This document shows, piece after piece, positions 1 to 7,499 of a DNA stretch of 64,000 nt. The number at the start of each line of letters is the position of its first letter. The stretch's first letter is position 1. The DNA comes from JBMOLK01 sp049325575 (lineage in GTDB: Bacteria > Bacillota > Clostridia > Acetivibrionales > Acetivibrionaceae), in contig JBMOLK010000058.1 of the NCBI GenBank assembly GCA_049325575.1, positions 1 to 64,000 on the forward strand, given 5' to 3'. The translations under genes and the position numbers were made by a program. The notes beneath the pieces were generated by a model, which had not been told where the DNA came from, did not search any database, and saw only the letters and a list, made by a program, of their open reading frames with translations.

Positions 1-1
1 C

Positions 2-553
2 GAGAATAGAAGGAGTATTCGCAAATATAAAGACATTCCTATATCAATGGAAGAGCTGTCATATCTGTTGTGGTGTACTCAGAGGGTAAAGGAACTCATA
101 CCTGGCAAAGCTACTTTCAGGACGGTGCCTTCAGCAGGAGCACGGCATCCTTTTGAGACATACCTTCTTATAAACAACGTTAATGGATTAGAGCCAGGGC
201 TTTACAGGTATATAGCACTAAAACACAAGCTTATACCGGAGAAAATGGATGAAGATATTGCTGATCGTGTGACTAAGGCGTGCCTTGACCAACGCTTTAT
301 AAAAACAAGTGCTGTAACATTTATATGGGCAGCAATACCATTCAGAGCAGTATGGCGATATTCAGAGAGGGCTTACAGGTATATTCATCTTGATGCAGGC
401 CATGTATGTCAGAATCTGTATTTGAGTGCAGAGGATATAGACTGTGGGGTATGTGCAATAGCAGCATACCTGGATGATGAAATAAATAATCTTCTTGGGC
501 TTGATGGAGAAAATGGGTTTGTTATATATATTGCATCTTTGGGAAAAGTGTAA
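2..553 (+). CDS. SagB-type nitroreductase family protein, 5' end outside the window
   Basis: An FMN-dependent nitroreductase-fold oxidoreductase of the SagB/ThcOx type. The reading frame is open from base 2, and its first visible residues, RRSIRKYKDIPISMEEL, are the usual nitroreductase N-terminal flavin-binding segment. The gene therefore begins upstream, and the ATG at 47 is internal. Further family signatures are PSAGARHPFE (the SagB-type PSAG motif) and HLDAGHVCQNLYL. About 183 residues are visible, most of the domain. Family members oxidise azoline rings in peptide maturation or act as general reductases. No peptide-modification genes are visible here, so the substrate is unknown. Confidence 0.85.
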   Translation, partial: ENRRSIRKYKDIPISMEELSYLLWCTQRVKELIPGKATFRTVPSAGARHPFETYLLINNVNGLEPGLYRYIALKHKLIPEKMDEDIADRVTKACLDQRFIKTSAVTFIWAAIPFRAVWRYSERAYRYIHLDAGHVCQNLYLSAEDIDCGVCAIAAYLDDEINNLLGLDGENGFVIYIASLGKV

Positions 554-688
554 TAGCGACCCTCTATCAGCATTTTAACCACATACTTCATAATATCATT
601 TGCATCTAAAAGCATATCCTCTTAAATAGTACCGGTTATTTAACCATTCTGTAACCAATTTGATGCTTTTACCCCTTATAATTATATT

Positions 689-789
689 AGAGATAGCGAA
701 CTGTAAAGATAAACATATGACTCGCTTAAGCCTATTTGATTCAAATGGCTTGCTCATCTTGTTTATCTACTTTTACAGTTCGATCTCTT
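689..789 (+). promoter_or_regulatory. Long imperfect hairpin in the leader of the GH3 gene
   Basis: An imperfect inverted repeat of about 100 bases. The left arm near 689-719 (agagat, gaactgtaaa, gataaaca) is matched by the right arm near 757-789 (tgtttatc, tttacagttc, atctct). An inner hairpin, AGCC-ATTTGA/TCAAAT-GGCT, lies at 729-750. It sits 60 bases before the GH3 start and has no T-run, so it is not an ordinary terminator. It could be a structured leader RNA, an operator or a small mobile repeat. The sequence alone does not decide. Confidence 0.45.
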
Positions 790-849
790 TATATATAACA
801 GGATGAAAGTTACATAGTACAGCTTATAATTATTTAAGGGGTGAGAGTA

Positions 850-2739
850 TTGTTAAAGTTTAGAGGTATCAGTGTCAAAGTCCTGGTTTTAATCCTGACT
901 CTTGTTATGACTGTGTCCTGCCAGGAATCCAGGGAACCAAAGAGTACACAGAGTCCTGATGTAGTACAGAGTACACAAAGTCCAGGTACAGGGGGAAGTA
1001 TTGAAGAAAGGGTAAGTTCCCTGATTGCCAGTATGACATTGGAAGAAAAGGTTGGACAGATGATCCAGGCTGAAAGGGGAAATATAACACCTGCGGAAGT
1101 TAAACAGTATTTTGTAGGTTCAATCTTAAGCGGAGGGGGATCTGCACCTGGAAGTAATTCAAAAGAAGACTGGATAGATATGTGCAATGCGTACCAGGAT
1201 GCCGCAAAATCAACCAGATTGGGTATCCCTATTATTTACGGGATTGACGCAGTACACGGGCATAATACTATTTATGGTGCCACGGTTTTTCCTCATAACA
1301 TTGGGCTTGGTGCGGCTGCTAACCCGGAGTTGATGGCCCAGATAGGAAATATAACTGCAAGGGAAATGATTACAACAGGTGTTAACTGGAACTTTGCACC
1401 ATGTATAGCTGTTTCACGTGACGAACGGTGGGGAAGAACATACGAAAGTTACAGTGAAGACCCGGAGCTTGTAAAAAAACTACTTGTACCCTATATAAAG
1501 GCAATGCAGAACAATAAGATTGCAGCTACTGCGAAACACTATGCAGGGGATGGCGGTACAGCATGGGGAAGCGGTGACAGCGGGTATAAAATAGATCAGG
1601 GAGAAACTCGAGTATCAGAGGAAGAGTTCAGAAAAATTCATCTTTCGGTCTACGAGGACGCTGTAAAAGCCGGCTCCAAAACGGTAATGGTTTCCTTTAG
1701 CAGCTTTGAAGGAGTTAAAATGCATGAACACAAGCGCCTTATACAGGATGTACTAAAGGGAGAAATGGGATTTAAGGGTTTTGTAGTATCAGACTGGGAA
1801 GGCATACACCAGATTAGAGGTAAGGATTTTTATCAACAAGTCGTATCATCTGTAAATGCAGGTGTAGATATGTTTATGGAGCCCCAAAAGTGGAAGGAAT
1901 GTATAGGTCATTTAAAAGATGCTGTCAACAAGGGTGATATTACAGAGGAAAGAATAAATGATGCAGTAGGAAGAATCCTCACAGTAAAAATGGATATGGG
2001 ACTCTTTGAGAATCCTATTGGAGACCAAAGCCTTGCCGCAAAGGAACTTCGATCCAAAGAAAGTGTTGAGGTGGCCAAAAAGGCTGTAAGGGAATCCCTT
2101 GTACTTCTTAAAAACAAGAATAGTATACTACCGCTTAAAAAAGGGGCTAAAATATTTGTCGCCGGTCCTGCTGCGGATAATGTCGGAATACAGTGTGGAG
2201 GATGGACAAAGACCTGGCAGGGAGAAGTAGATACTAGTGGGAGAAAATGGATGGAAGGTACAACAATTCTGGAAGGCTTAAAGAGAGTGGCCGGAGAGAG
2301 TGGGGGGACTGTTATAACCGATCCTAAGGAAGCCAATAAGGCGGACATTGCAGTAATTGTCCTGGGCGAAAGACCATATGCAGAAGGCCAGGGAGATGAT
2401 GGGAGCCTTGGACTCTATGACGGGATGGCTCATATAGGAAATAAAGAGGCCATTGAACAGGCAAAGGCGTCAGGTCTTCCGACAGTTACAATTCTTGTCT
2501 CCGGTAGACCAAGAATAGTGACAAGTGAAATTGATAATTGGGATGCTTTTGTTGCTGCATGGCTTCCGGGTACAGAGGGCGACGCAATAGCAGATGTCTT
2601 GTACGGGGATTTTAATTTTACAGGGAAGCTTCCGATGACATGGCCAAAGAGTGTTGATCAGATTCCAATAAACGCAGATAGCCTGGGAGGCAAAGAGCCG
2701 CTGTTCCCGTACGGATACGGACTTAAATACGATAATTAG
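850..2739 (+). CDS. Glycoside hydrolase family 3 lipoprotein (beta-glucosidase type)
   Basis: A GH3 exo-glycosidase, most likely a beta-glucosidase acting outside the membrane on cello-oligosaccharides. I chose the TTG at 850 because AAGGGGTGA (836-844) sits at normal spacing; a GTG at 841 in the same frame lies inside that site. The N-terminus is hydrophobic and ends in TVSC, a weak lipobox. A Ser/Thr/Gln-rich tether follows. The catalytic TIM barrel carries GFVVSDWEG, with Asp near residue 315 as nucleophile. The second domain carries GERPYAE with Glu near 512 as acid/base, as in barley ExoI. Length (629 residues) fits the two-domain GH3 form without a fibronectin-like tail. The gene is monocistronic with a terminator directly after it. 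Sugar specificity cannot be read from sequence. Confidence 0.9.
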   Translation: MLKFRGISVKVLVLILTLVMTVSCQESREPKSTQSPDVVQSTQSPGTGGSIEERVSSLIASMTLEEKVGQMIQAERGNITPAEVKQYFVGSILSGGGSAPGSNSKEDWIDMCNAYQDAAKSTRLGIPIIYGIDAVHGHNTIYGATVFPHNIGLGAAANPELMAQIGNITAREMITTGVNWNFAPCIAVSRDERWGRTYESYSEDPELVKKLLVPYIKAMQNNKIAATAKHYAGDGGTAWGSGDSGYKIDQGETRVSEEEFRKIHLSVYEDAVKAGSKTVMVSFSSFEGVKMHEHKRLIQDVLKGEMGFKGFVVSDWEGIHQIRGKDFYQQVVSSVNAGVDMFMEPQKWKECIGHLKDAVNKGDITEERINDAVGRILTVKMDMGLFENPIGDQSLAAKELRSKESVEVAKKAVRESLVLLKNKNSILPLKKGAKIFVAGPAADNVGIQCGGWTKTWQGEVDTSGRKWMEGTTILEGLKRVAGESGGTVITDPKEANKADIAVIVLGERPYAEGQGDDGSLGLYDGMAHIGNKEAIEQAKASGLPTVTILVSGRPRIVTSEIDNWDAFVAAWLPGTEGDAIADVLYGDFNFTGKLPMTWPKSVDQIPINADSLGGKEPLFPYGYGLKYDN

Positions 2740-2761
2740 CGGATATCGGGCAGTTATGGTT

Positions 2762-2797
2762 AAAAACAGCTAAGGGCGCATACCCTTAGCTGTTTTT
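2762..2797. terminator. Bidirectional intrinsic terminator
   Basis: AAAAACAGCTAAGGG and CCCTTAGCTGTTTTT form a perfect 15-base-pair stem with a six-base loop. A/T runs at both feet let it serve the GH3 gene on the plus strand and the convergent lipoprotein gene on the minus strand. Confidence 0.9.
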
Positions 2798-2808
2798 AAT
2801 GAGCCATT

Positions 2809-3957
2809 TTATTTACTTATTCTATAGACAGAGCTTTTGTTTGCGCCGGATGAGGTGCTGTAGTCAAGGAAAAATAAATATTTGTTGTTTTGCTTCATTT
2901 TAAAACGCATAATACTCTGGTTTCTAAAGGGTATAATTATCTCGCCAAGTTGAAAATCAGTGAGGCTGGAAGGGTCTGTTGACCATGGAAATCTTTCATT
3001 TATTAGAAGTCTACCGATAAAATCCTGGCTGCCCTGATTTGAAAAGTTTGCCAGACTGTTGCTATATACCCCTACTTTCATACCCGAAGAATAGTATAAT
3101 ATGCCTGAGTCATAGTTTATGAACTGCGCAGAGTCAGGCATATAGCTTACTTTCTCTACAGTCTGACTTTGAATATTGTAAAGGCATATTCTTTCCGGAA
3201 ATACTTTTATAACTATAGTATTGCTGTCTTTTAGGCAAAAATCCTCTATATATACTTTATACGTGTTTGACGACTCCATATACTTATTGAAATAACGCAA
3301 TTGGTTTACTAACTCACTTGTTTCAATACTGTAGAACTTATCTTGTTTTGTATCCATTACCAGAATACTTGAATTGGAGGAGTCAGAACTCCCGACCATG
3401 AAGATTATCCTACCCGTTTCATCAATCTGCATTTTTCTAATATTAAGTCTGGAAGAAGTTAATAGTATAGTTTCCTTGAGTTCTCCGTCTTTCGAAAAAA
3501 TGTGAATATTACCTGTAGAATAATTGTAAGCATATAGCTTGCCGTCTTTGACTGCCACAGCAGTACTGGTTTCAATTTCCATTTGCTTTATTGATGATTT
3601 CAATTTGCTGTCTTCAACGCCATATACATTGATTGTATCACCATACTCTATACTACTGTCTATAAGGCCTTTACTGTTTAGTACAAATATATTACTTTCA
3701 TCAACATCAAAGTCAATCAGTTTTTCACTTGCACCTATACTGTCATATAGTCTGTTTACTATATTTTGCTGGTAAGTGTTGTTTGCATTTCCTACGTTTC
3801 TTAAATTTGAATTGGAACCTAGGTCTAAAGTGGAGTCAGGAGGTACAATTATGTCCATGCTTTCGTCGTTCACTCCCGGAACATTTCTATCACTGCACGA
3901 TGCAAATACAAGCAGGAGAATGGCTGCTATCAGGCAGAGAGCAATTTTTTTGGGCAT
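2809..3957 (-). CDS. Lipoprotein of unknown function, possible beta-propeller
   Basis: Not recognised as a named family. The 382-residue product starts with a hydrophobic signal and FASC lipobox (Cys near residue 20), followed by a polar spacer, so it should be anchored on the outer face of the membrane. The rest shows short repeated beta-strand units, for example DVDESNIFVLNSKG, VKDGKLYAYN and IDETGRIIFMVG. Such spacing is typical of beta-propeller blades. The start is preceded by GAGGGAGGTAC. It ends against the GH3 gene, sharing the terminator. Function is unknown. Confidence 0.7.
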   Translation of the reverse strand: MPKKIALCLIAAILLLVFASCSDRNVPGVNDESMDIIVPPDSTLDLGSNSNLRNVGNANNTYQQNIVNRLYDSIGASEKLIDFDVDESNIFVLNSKGLIDSSIEYGDTINVYGVEDSKLKSSIKQMEIETSTAVAVKDGKLYAYNYSTGNIHIFSKDGELKETILLTSSRLNIRKMQIDETGRIIFMVGSSDSSNSSILVMDTKQDKFYSIETSELVNQLRYFNKYMESSNTYKVYIEDFCLKDSNTIVIKVFPERICLYNIQSQTVEKVSYMPDSAQFINYDSGILYYSSGMKVGVYSNSLANFSNQGSQDFIGRLLINERFPWSTDPSSLTDFQLGEIIIPFRNQSIMRFKMKQNNKYLFFLDYSTSSGANKSSVYRISK

Positions 3958-4067
3958 ATTCAGTACCTCCCTCTAAACTATAACCTAAAATCATAATAGC
4001 ATATGGGCTTCTATTTTAAAACATAAAAGATGGATCATGTGTAAAAAAATGCAGCTGTTTAAAGCAC

Positions 4068-4886
4068 TTACTCAAGTGAGAAATCAATGCTTACTTTGGC
4101 ACTTACTTTTATCTGTCCAGGTGCAATTCCATCTGCCGGAGGCTGTCCTCCAGATGGGACAACGTTCTGTACATTGTTTGCCATTACCCATGGGTTTGTT
4201 CCTGTTCCATACCAGCCACTGTACCAGGAATCATACCAGGACCAGTAGTATTCCTGCTCTTCTCTTATAGTTACTGCTTTTCCTGCTTTCTGACCAAGAA
4301 CTGAGGTCATTGCGTCAGCCTTTTCTCTTGCTGCCTTCACGGCAAGCTCACGGGCTTTATCCTTGTGTTTTCTAAGCTCTGAAGTCTTAAACTCTACCCC
4401 TTGAACATATTCTGTACCGTTTTTTACTACCTCGGTAAGGAATTCTTCAAATTTTGAAAGATCCTTTACAGTTATAACGATTTTTTTTCTCACAACATAG
4501 CCCAGATTACTCGGGGCAATGTTGCCGTAATAACTATCATATATTAGCTTTTGAGTTACATCCCCAGGCCTTATGTCTATGAAGTCAGTCTGGATGTTTT
4601 TTGGATCAATTTTAAATTGTTTTGCAATATCAAGAATCTTTCTTACACGATTGTCGTTTTCAGTCTTGGCTTTAACAATATCCTTATTTCTGGTGTCTAT
4701 GCCCAAGGTTATTACCACCTCGTCGGGTACAACCAAAACATCCGCACTTCCTGTCACTGAAATTGTACTTTGTACCGATTCACTTTCAGTTGATGCCGGC
4801 TTTGCGTTTCCTCTCTCAAAAGGAAAGATGATTGCGAGAAACAATAGACATGCAATAATTAATGAAATACTTTTAAACGTACGCAT
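4068..4886 (-). CDS. SIMPL domain (DUF541) secreted protein
   Basis: A 272-residue exported protein with an N-terminal signal (residues 1-29) and a SIMPL/DUF541 domain. Family hallmarks are ISVTGSADVLVVPDEVVITLG at the start and a helical segment AVKAAREKADAMTSVLG before residue 200. The role of the family is poorly defined; members are periplasmic or surface proteins linked to envelope stress. A tryptophan/tyrosine-rich patch at residues 213-226 (four Trp, five Tyr) interrupts the C-terminal part. The start follows AAGGGGG at about ten bases. It lies on the same strand as the lipoprotein downstream but 110 bases away, so co-transcription is possible, not shown. Confidence 0.85.
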   Translation of the reverse strand: MRTFKSISLIIACLLFLAIIFPFERGNAKPASTESESVQSTISVTGSADVLVVPDEVVITLGIDTRNKDIVKAKTENDNRVRKILDIAKQFKIDPKNIQTDFIDIRPGDVTQKLIYDSYYGNIAPSNLGYVVRKKIVITVKDLSKFEEFLTEVVKNGTEYVQGVEFKTSELRKHKDKARELAVKAAREKADAMTSVLGQKAGKAVTIREEQEYYWSWYDSWYSGWYGTGTNPWVMANNVQNVVPSGGQPPADGIAPGQIKVSAKVSIDFSLE

Positions 4887-5018
4887 TTTACAAAACCCCC
4901 TTATAAATTTTGGTTATGGATGTAATTTTAAGATGGAGGTTTTTAGGAAATATAAAGAATTGTTAAGAAAGTTTAAAGATTTTGATAAAATATTATAAAG
5001 TTTATGCTTAACTTATGT

Positions 5019-6386
5019 TTAAAAGGTGATTTTGAATTGAGTACCTTTATGTAATTCGCTATTAACGGATATGTTCCAGCCGTGAAGAGTGGAAATTCTT
5101 TTTACAATGAAAAGACCTATTCCGCTTCCTCCCTTATCCCTTGTTCTTGCCTCATCTACCCTGTAGAAGTTATCAAATATAAAGGGCAGATTTTCCTCAC
5201 TTATACCCAAACCATCGTCCTTAATCAAAAGCTCTATATCATTATTTGGAGTTTGCGTCTCAAAGCTAAGGTATCCTTCATTTCTGCCATATTTTATACC
5301 GTTATCAATAAGGTTTATAAGCACCTCCCTGAACATTTCCCTATCCAGGGTAACCTCAAGTTTCCTGTCGCATTTATTATGAAGCTTTATGCCTTTTTCC
5401 CGGGCTGTAGGACCAAAAATCTTTATTACACTCTCTATTTCGTCATATAAATTGACAGGAGAAAGTTTAAGATGTATTTCTTCTAGTCTTGCAACAGTAA
5501 TTAACGACCTGACAAGTGATGTTAATCTATCGATTTCGGAGTTTACATCCGACAGATATTCCTTACACATTTCACTATCGGATTCTCCTTCTATAAGGGA
5601 CTCGATAAGGACCTTTATGGAGGCTAGAGGGGTCTTAAGCTCATGGGATACATCACTTAAGAATCTTTTCCTGCCCATGTCAATCTTGTGGAGTTCTTCA
5701 CTCATCAAGTTGAAGGTTTTTGCAAGAACACCTATTTCATCATTTCTTTTTATGTCTACTATTGTGTACATGTTTCCGTTTAGTATCTCCCGGGATGCAC
5801 TTGTGAGTATTTTTATCGGTTTGATAATCCGTTCACCAATTAGAATAGATATTGAGATGACAAAAAGAAACACAATTACTGATATGAGAATTACCTGATT
5901 TGTAAAACTTGAAATTTCCTTATACAATTCATCGATATACGCTGATATCAGGATAATACCGGATACCTCTTTATTCATTAACACCGGATGTGCAAACATG
6001 GCCATGTTTTTGCCATTATATGTATAGTACCCTATGGAGGATTCCATGGTGTTTAATACGTTCCTTATTTCCTTATTGGTTATTTTTTTCCCTTCAAACT
6101 CACTGATGCTGTCAGCCAAAACCCTGCCTTCATTATCAAGGTAAAGAATTCTACCATTCACGCTGCTGCGATAAATATCATTGTCAATATTTATAAGGTT
6201 GGTAATTTTTATATTGCTTTCTGCCATATGAGACAGTATCTTTGCAACTTCAAAGTAGACCGATTCGGTTTTAATGAACTGATTTCTTCTATAGGCAAGG
6301 ATCAGTAGAACGTCTATAGAAGTTATTGCTACGATAAACACCAATGAATATGCTAAAGCAAGCTTGAGGCTTAACTTCTTTGTCAT
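5019..6386 (-). CDS. Membrane sensor histidine kinase, OmpR-partner type
   Basis: A 455-residue two-transmembrane sensor kinase. Order: transmembrane helix near residues 9-30, extracytoplasmic sensor of about 130 residues, second helix (QVILISVIVFLFVISISILI), HAMP, HisKA with DVSHELKTPLASI (phospho-acceptor His), and HATPase with NLIDNGIKYG and GGSGIGLFIVKRI. The start at 6386 is chosen because it has GGAAAGGAT in front and forms an ATGA overlap with the response regulator stop. A 13-codon longer frame has no such support. It forms an operon with the regulator upstream. The signal sensed is unknown; overall layout resembles PhoR/ResE-type kinases. Confidence 0.92.
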   Translation of the reverse strand: MTKKLSLKLALAYSLVFIVAITSIDVLLILAYRRNQFIKTESVYFEVAKILSHMAESNIKITNLINIDNDIYRSSVNGRILYLDNEGRVLADSISEFEGKKITNKEIRNVLNTMESSIGYYTYNGKNMAMFAHPVLMNKEVSGIILISAYIDELYKEISSFTNQVILISVIVFLFVISISILIGERIIKPIKILTSASREILNGNMYTIVDIKRNDEIGVLAKTFNLMSEELHKIDMGRKRFLSDVSHELKTPLASIKVLIESLIEGESDSEMCKEYLSDVNSEIDRLTSLVRSLITVARLEEIHLKLSPVNLYDEIESVIKIFGPTAREKGIKLHNKCDRKLEVTLDREMFREVLINLIDNGIKYGRNEGYLSFETQTPNNDIELLIKDDGLGISEENLPFIFDNFYRVDEARTRDKGGSGIGLFIVKRISTLHGWNISVNSELHKGTQFKITF

Positions 6387-7066
6387 TCTATCCTTTCCTT
6401 TCTCACAAAATAACCAACACCCCACTTTGTTTTGATTATTGACGGATTAGAGGGGTCGTCTTCCAATTTTTCTCTAAGCTTGCTTATATGAACGTCAACA
6501 GTACGCGTATCACAGTCAAGCTCATGCCATACAAGATCAAATATCTTTTCCCTTGACATTACGATACCCATGTTTTTAATAAGAACCTCCAGGATATCGA
6601 ACTCCTTTGCCGTCAAGTCAATTTCCATTCCATCTTTATATACTGTTCTACAGGGTATGTTTATAGTTAGGTGGTCTATCTCTACGGTTTCATATTTAAT
6701 GTCGGACATTGATGCTCTTCTTAAAAGCGAATTAACCCTTGCAATTAGTACACGGGTGTTAAAAGGCTTTGTCACATAATCATCTGCACCAAGCTCAAGA
6801 CCTAATACCATATCTGCATAATCATCTTTTGCTGTAAGCATAATTATTGGTATATTCATGCTATCCCTAACTTTTTTAAGAAAAGATATTCCGTCAATAA
6901 CAGGAAGCATAATATCTAAAAGTATCAGGTCAACCTTTTCCTTATTTAAAATATAAAGGCCTTCTTTACCGTCATAAGCCAAAAATACATTGAATCCTTC
7001 CTTTTCCAGACTGGTTTTAAGACCCTTTACAAGAAGTTTTTCATCGTCAATAATAAGAATATTCAT
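6383..7066 (-). CDS. OmpR/PhoB-family response regulator
   Basis: A 227-residue regulator with an N-terminal receiver (IDDEKLLVKG; phospho-acceptor Asp in LILLDIMLP; TAKDD; conserved Lys in YVTKPF) and a C-terminal winged helix (TAKEFDILEVL, VDVHISKLREKLEDDP, TKWGVGYF). It is the first gene of the operon with the kinase downstream and overlaps it by four bases. The pair probably controls envelope or nutrient genes. Its targets cannot be inferred, although its divergent neighbour is the GH9 cellulase. Confidence 0.93.
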   Translation of the reverse strand: MNILIIDDEKLLVKGLKTSLEKEGFNVFLAYDGKEGLYILNKEKVDLILLDIMLPVIDGISFLKKVRDSMNIPIIMLTAKDDYADMVLGLELGADDYVTKPFNTRVLIARVNSLLRRASMSDIKYETVEIDHLTINIPCRTVYKDGMEIDLTAKEFDILEVLIKNMGIVMSREKIFDLVWHELDCDTRTVDVHISKLREKLEDDPSNPSIIKTKWGVGYFVRKERIE

Positions 7067-7156
7067 GTTTTTTCCTCCACAGCATTCTTATATTTTGTCA
7101 AACACTGCGATCATATTTTACCATAAATAATTCTTAAACAAAATATTGAACAGTTA

Positions 7157-7185
7157 TTGTATACATTTTAAAAACAAAATATAAT
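7157..7185 (+). promoter_or_regulatory. Sigma-A type promoter upstream of the GH9 cellulase
   Basis: TTGTAT, a 17-base spacer and a perfect TATAAT. It would give a leader of about 310 bases in front of the GH9 gene. A second promoter nearer the gene is not excluded. Confidence 0.5.
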
Positions 7186-7426
7186 AATAGTGTAAGCTAT
7201 ATAAAGTAAACAGGGAGCAGGGAGGAAACAGAAGTACAATTTAAACTATACCTGGGGAGATATCTTATAAAGTAAACCAATGCACCTAACAATTCATTAA
7301 TGCTTGTTTAACATATCCATAACATAAAACATTCCAAAGGTCATAGAAGTCTTTGATATAAATCCATTTATAAGATCAATCCATAAGTTCCAGGTGAGCA
7401 AAATATAGTAATATCTGTATATATGA

Positions 7427-7465
7427 TTTTGCAAAACTATGAGCCTTTAGGGGAATTTTGCAAAA
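7427..7465. promoter_or_regulatory. Two TTTTGCAAAA palindromes, candidate operator pair
   Basis: The perfect 10-base palindrome TTTTGCAAAA occurs at 7427-7436 and again at 7456-7465. Both copies are flanked by A on the left and C on the right, and the centres are 29 bases apart. They lie 35-73 bases before the GH9 start, a plausible site for a dimeric repressor binding twice. Confidence 0.4.
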
Positions 7466-7499
7466 CATATAATATATATTTATTTTATAGGAGGAGATA

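Larger units (their letters stand above)
7067..7499. other. Divergent intergenic region between the response regulator and the GH9 gene
   Basis: 433 bases without a gene. It holds a good plus-strand sigma-A promoter (7157-7185) more than 300 bases before the GH9 start, and two identical TTTTGCAAAA palindromes just before the gene. The long AT-rich leader between them shows no strong hairpin. Confidence 0.6.

Noticed and set aside
409..615. Minus-strand open frame over the nitroreductase end
   Set aside because: It overlaps a well-supported gene, has no ribosome site and no family features.
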